Origin: Synergistaceae bacterium
GTDB taxonomy: Bacteria > Synergistota > Synergistia > Synergistales > Synergistaceae
Direction: 5' to 3'
DNA length: 64,000 nt
NCBI GenBank assembly: GCA_031289775.1
Contig: JAITOY010000033.1
Span: 1 to 64,000, forward strand
A model generated the notes under the pieces. It did not search any database and was not told the origin of the DNA. It saw nothing but the letters and a program-made list of their open reading frames with translations. The position numbers and the translations under genes are program-made. Shown piece after piece: positions 60,541-64,000 of the stretch; positions within the stretch are counted from its first letter, which is position 1; each line of letters starts with the position of its first letter.

Positions 60541-62091
60541 ATGGATGAACTCGCCTATGTCGAATTAAAAGGCATCGTCAAGACTTTCGGCGCGCTTCGC
60601 GCGAACGACGGAGTCGATTTTCGCGTCAACAGGGGCGAGATACACGCCCTGCTCGGCGAAAACGGCTCCGGAAAAACAACGCTAATGAACATCCTGACTG
60701 GTTTATATCGGCAGGACGCAGGCGATGTTTTTGTCGACGGGCGAAGGGTTTTTTTTCGTACGCCGAAGGATGCCATCGACTCCGGCATAGGCATGATACA
60801 TCAACACGCCAACCTGGTGGACGCGCTCAGCGTTGAGGAGAACATCGCGGCAGGGACGGAGCGTACGTTCTGGATCGACAAAAAAAAGCTGCGAGTCAGG
60901 ATCAGCGAGATAGCCGAGTCATACCGGATGTTGGCGCGTCCTGCCGCTAAGATATACAGCCTCTCCGTCGGCGAAAAGCAAGCCGTCGAGATACTGAAGG
61001 CATTTTATCGGGGCGTTACGACGCTTGTACTCGACGAACCGACGTCTGTGCTGACCCCATCGGAGGCGGACGCGCTTTTCTTGAACCTGAGGAGGATGAG
61101 GGAGTGCGGACATGCCATCGTCCTCATCACCCACAAACTGAACGAGGTATTCGATATAAGCGACCGCGTCACGGTTCTCAGAAAAGGGAATTCCATCTTC
61201 ACATCGCCGATCGGGGCGACAAACCGGACGGAGCTGACAGAAAAGATGGTCGGACGGGCGATATCCCTCAACATCCCCCGGACGGCCGCTCCGCCAGCGA
61301 GAGAGACCTCGCGTCCGCCGCTGCTCGACATTTGCGAAATAGTGGCCGGCGACGGGCGGGGCCGGTTCCTTGATCGCGTCTCGCTTCAGGTGGAGTCCGG
61401 CGAGATCCACGGAATAGCGGGTGTCGCCGGCAGCGGGCAGAGGGAGCTGTGCGACGCGATAGCGGGCCTGACGCTGGTAACGTCTGGCAGCGTCAGATTG
61501 AACGGGCGCGACATCCGCGGAATGGGCCCGGGCCGTCAGCGGGCGTACGGGGTGAAAATTGGCTACGTGCCCGAGGATCGGATGGAGATGGGGCTTGCGG
61601 GCGACATGAGCATATCGGGAAACGTGATGCTCCGAGACTTTTTAACTGGTTTAACCGGCTCGAACGGCCCTGGGAAAATTTTTTTCAACGCGGACGAGGC
61701 CGACGCGCTGGCCGATAGGATAATCAAAAAATACGACATCAGCGCGCCAGGCCCGGCCGAACCGGTTAAAAACCTCTCTGGCGGCAATATCCAGAAAGTG
61801 CTGCTCGGGCGCGAGATAGAGCGGCGCCCCGATCTGCTGATCACGGCGTATCCGGTGCGCGGCCTCGATATCGGCGCGTCCACGTATATTTTCGAGCTTT
61901 TAAATCGAGAGAAGGAAAACGGCGTCGGGATATTATTTATCGGCGAGGATCTCGATATCCTGCTGGGGTTATGCGACCGAGTTTCCGTGATGCGCTCACA
62001 TAAGCTCGTCGCAACTCTGGACGCCCGGACGGCCGCAAAAACTGAGATCGGGGCGCTTATGGCCGGGCACAGCGGGGCGCCGGCGCTGTGA
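60541..62091 (+). CDS. Nucleoside ABC importer ATPase (two ABC domains)
   Basis: A 516-residue tandem ATPase of the sugar/nucleoside importer type (YufO/NupA-like). Domain one has Walker A GENGSGKTT (about 38-46), signature LSVGEKQAVEI and Walker B LVLDEPTSVLTPSEA. Domain two has the degenerate Walker A GVAGSGQREL without Lys, as is usual in the family, signature LSGGNIQKVLLGRE, and ITAYPVRGLDIGAS. The degenerate second site is normal. It starts three bases behind the binding-protein gene and overlaps the first permease by 4 bases. Confidence 0.93.
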   Translation: MDELAYVELKGIVKTFGALRANDGVDFRVNRGEIHALLGENGSGKTTLMNILTGLYRQDAGDVFVDGRRVFFRTPKDAIDSGIGMIHQHANLVDALSVEENIAAGTERTFWIDKKKLRVRISEIAESYRMLARPAAKIYSLSVGEKQAVEILKAFYRGVTTLVLDEPTSVLTPSEADALFLNLRRMRECGHAIVLITHKLNEVFDISDRVTVLRKGNSIFTSPIGATNRTELTEKMVGRAISLNIPRTAAPPARETSRPPLLDICEIVAGDGRGRFLDRVSLQVESGEIHGIAGVAGSGQRELCDAIAGLTLVTSGSVRLNGRDIRGMGPGRQRAYGVKIGYVPEDRMEMGLAGDMSISGNVMLRDFLTGLTGSNGPGKIFFNADEADALADRIIKKYDISAPGPAEPVKNLSGGNIQKVLLGREIERRPDLLITAYPVRGLDIGASTYIFELLNREKENGVGILFIGEDLDILLGLCDRVSVMRSHKLVATLDARTAAKTEIGALMAGHSGAPAL

Positions 62092-63176
62092 TCTCGTTTC
62101 AGAAAAGAGCGGGGACGTCAAAGGGCCGTGCCTGGACGAGGCAATTTATATCGATTATAGTCGCGCTGCTTACATGCGCCGCCGTGATAGCGCTGCTCGG
62201 GTATAACCCGCTAGAGGTCTACAGACAAATTTTCGCCGGGTCGCTCGGCAGTCTCTACAGCTTTAAAGAGATGATCCTCACTATGATCCCGCTTTCCCTG
62301 CTGTCGCTCGGCGTGATATTTTGCCTTCGGATACAGTTCGTAAACATCGGCGCGGAGGGACAGTTCTACGCCGGCGCTCTTGCCGCGTCGTATTTAGCAC
62401 TGCGTCACCCCGATATGTCGGCGGCCGGCCTGCTTCCGCTCATGTTCGCCGCGTCCATCGCTGGGGGCGGGCTCTGGTGCGCCATTCCAGCGCTGCTTAA
62501 GCTGAAGCTCGACGTCAACGAGACGCTCGTAACCCTCATGATGAATTATATAATCATCAAAATAATAGCGTGGCTGCAGTTCGGGCCGTGGAAGGACCCG
62601 ACGATCAAGGGCTACCCGGTCATGCCGGCGTTCTCCGACTCTGCCATTCTGCCCTCCGTGCTCGGGATTCACTCGGGGTGGGTCATAGCGCTCGCGCTCT
62701 TTGCGGCGGCGGTTATCGTTCTGGGACGGACGAGGTTCGGGTATCAGCTCGCCGTTATGGGGTCGAGCCCTCAGACCGCCAGATACGCCGGATTTAAAAC
62801 AGGTCTCCTTTTGATGGCGGCGACTGCCATTGGGGGCGGGTTCTGCGGCGTCGCAGGTTTCATACAGGCCTCGGCGATAGAAAATTCGCTCACGTACCAG
62901 ATGTCGAACGGCTGGGGCTTCACAGCGATCGCCGTCGCGTGGCTTGCCGGGCTCAGGCCAGCGCAGGCGCTTCTCGTCTCGGCCCTTTTCGCCATTTTGC
63001 TTCAGGGCTGCGCCTATATTCAGATTTCGCTCGGCATACCGTTTTTCATGTCTAACATCATACAGGGGATAATTCTGTTTTTTGTCCTCGGCAGCGATGT
63101 CTTTACAAATTACAGGCTTGTGATCAGACGCACAAAGGACACGCAAAACGCGCTGAGCGAAAGGGGCGGAAAATGA
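62088..63176 (+). CDS. Nucleoside ABC importer permease 1
   Basis: A 362-residue inner-membrane permease of the BPD_transp_2 type with about nine helices. It has FVNIGAEGQFYAGALAA (about 85-100), LKLDVNETLVTLMMNYI, and the coupling-helix region LAVMGSSPQTARYAGFK (about 225-241). It corresponds to the larger of the two permeases (YufP/NupB-like). GTG 62088 overlaps the ATPase stop and the gene overlaps permease 2 by 4 bases. Confidence 0.93.
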   Translation: MISFQKRAGTSKGRAWTRQFISIIVALLTCAAVIALLGYNPLEVYRQIFAGSLGSLYSFKEMILTMIPLSLLSLGVIFCLRIQFVNIGAEGQFYAGALAASYLALRHPDMSAAGLLPLMFAASIAGGGLWCAIPALLKLKLDVNETLVTLMMNYIIIKIIAWLQFGPWKDPTIKGYPVMPAFSDSAILPSVLGIHSGWVIALALFAAAVIVLGRTRFGYQLAVMGSSPQTARYAGFKTGLLLMAATAIGGGFCGVAGFIQASAIENSLTYQMSNGWGFTAIAVAWLAGLRPAQALLVSALFAILLQGCAYIQISLGIPFFMSNIIQGIILFFVLGSDVFTNYRLVIRRTKDTQNALSERGGK

Positions 63177-64000
63177 CTCTGCTGGACATAGCGCTTTTCG
63201 GACAGACGGCCGTTTTGATGGGAACGCCGCTGCTTCTGGCCGCCCTGGGGGAGATATTGACGGAGAAGGCCGGGCACATGAACCTCGGCGTCGAGGGGAT
63301 GATGCTCGCCGGGGCAGCCGCCGGATTCATCGCTGGGTTCTACACAAACAGCCCGGCGCTGGCGTTCGCCGCCGCCGGCGCCGCCGGAGCGGCCGGCGCG
63401 CTCATCTACGCCGTCCTCACCGTCTCGCTGAGGGCAAATCAGATCGTAACCGGTTTCGTGTTGACTATTTTTCTGAGCGGCGTCGCAAATTTTGTCGGGA
63501 GCGATCTTGGCAACAGCACGCTCGGAGACGGATTCACGAGCGTGGGGGATGGAGGCAGTTTTTTTTCCTCTATACCGTTTTTCGGCCCAGTTCTGTTCGA
63601 GCAGAGCCGCTACGTGCACTTCAGCCTCATAATGGCGGCGGCCGTCTGGATTTATCTCAACAAAACGAGCCCGGGGCTCTCCCTTAGAATGGTTGGGGAG
63701 AATCCGTCCTCAGCTGACGCCGCTGGCATACCGGTTACGTTTTATAAATATTCCCACATCCTGGCCGGCGGTTTTCTCTGCGGCGCGGGCGGCGCGTGCC
63801 TTACGCTCGTCATAGTGAAGCGATGGCAGGAGTCAGCTACGGCCGGCATGGGTTGGATAGCCATAGCCCTCGTCATATTCGCGGCGTGGGGCCCGCTCAA
63901 GGCCGTGTTCGGCGCGTATTTGTTCGGCGCGCTTCGTGGCCTCTCATTCAAAATACAGAATGCGCCCATATCGATAGGAGGACGCTCACTTTCTGTCCCG
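63173..64000 (+). CDS. Nucleoside ABC importer permease 2 (partial, 3' end outside)
   Basis: The first 276 codons of the second BPD_transp_2 permease (YufQ/NupC-like). It shows LGEILTEKAGHMNLGVEGMMLAGA (in pieces, about 24-47), LRANQIVTGFVLTIF, LRMVGENPSSADAAGI and the helix GWIAIALVIFAAW. The frame is open to the last base of the window, so the end lies outside. ATG 63173 overlaps the stop of permease 1. With it the deaminase-importer operon has all components of a BMP-type uptake system. Confidence 0.92.
   Translation, partial: MTLLDIALFGQTAVLMGTPLLLAALGEILTEKAGHMNLGVEGMMLAGAAAGFIAGFYTNSPALAFAAAGAAGAAGALIYAVLTVSLRANQIVTGFVLTIFLSGVANFVGSDLGNSTLGDGFTSVGDGGSFFSSIPFFGPVLFEQSRYVHFSLIMAAAVWIYLNKTSPGLSLRMVGENPSSADAAGIPVTFYKYSHILAGGFLCGAGGACLTLVIVKRWQESATAGMGWIAIALVIFAAWGPLKAVFGAYLFGALRGLSFKIQNAPISIGGRSLSVP

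Noticed and set aside
1-64000. CRISPR array, intact insertion sequence or prophage
   Set aside because: No regularly spaced repeats, transposase genes or phage gene clusters are visible; only a short decayed remnant at 6573-7180.

Overview
The window is 64 kb of chromosomal DNA from a diderm, most likely anaerobic bacterium. I infer a member of the Synergistota. Nothing in the window names the species. The grounds are a Firmicutes-like gene order (rapZ-yvcK-whiA, a complete dcw cluster, recJ-rsh-dtd-MBL), clear outer-membrane functions (a TolC-type protein with a MacA-type adaptor, an LpxB-like glycosyltransferase, a SPOR protein), and a DAP-type MurE. Apart from one EamA transporter and one tRNA-Leu, everything lies on the plus strand in tightly packed operons with many 4-base ATGA/GTGA overlaps and frequent GTG and TTG starts. 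I see no rRNA, CRISPR array, intact insertion sequence or prophage.

Layout. 1-4183: translation and transcription core (tuf end, rpmG, tRNA-Trp, secE, nusG, rplK, rplA, rplJ, rplL), with a probable L1 operator, an L10 leader plus attenuator, and a strong terminator. 4248-6572: amidohydrolase, a 29-codon micro-ORF, an NfeD-like membrane protein and an Lrp/AsnC regulator. 6573-7340: a decayed region with two strong inverted repeats, then tRNA-Leu. 7571-12052: tripartite efflux system. 12162-18993: recJ-rsh-dtd-MBL-lpxB-like operon. 19109-24758: an unrecognised gene, an EamA exporter, a 33-aa membrane peptide, an NYN-domain gene behind a structured leader, a PAS-PAS-GGDEF-HD-GYP protein and a TPR-like protein. 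24799-29849: sbcDC. 30214-46904: the dcw cluster from mraZ to ftsZ (mraZ, rsmH, ftsL, ftsI, murE, murF-like, mraY, murD, ftsW, murG, murC, murB, ftsQ-like, ftsA, ftsZ). 47027-51461: a radical SAM protein, a SPOR protein and moaA-moaC-moaB. 51464-54363: rapZ-yvcK-whiA. 54467-57254: glycogen debranching enzyme and a GYF-RDD membrane protein. 57616-64000: adenine-deaminase-family enzyme followed by a BMP-type nucleoside ABC importer; the second permease runs off the end.

The gene sets fit together. The dcw cluster makes UDP-MurNAc-pentapeptide and lipid II and places it at the FtsZ ring. The rsh and c-di-GMP genes supply second-messenger control. The last operon looks like purine uptake and salvage. 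The observations most worth checking are the truncated murF-like gene whose hallmark residues are largely lost, a probable AUA start of the radical SAM gene overlapping the ftsZ stop codon, the attenuator-like leader of the NYN gene, two unannotated small proteins, a thrice-repeated 10-mer upstream of mraZ, and an altered active-site segment in the adenine-deaminase homologue. No single element can be claimed as a proven new system from the sequence alone.
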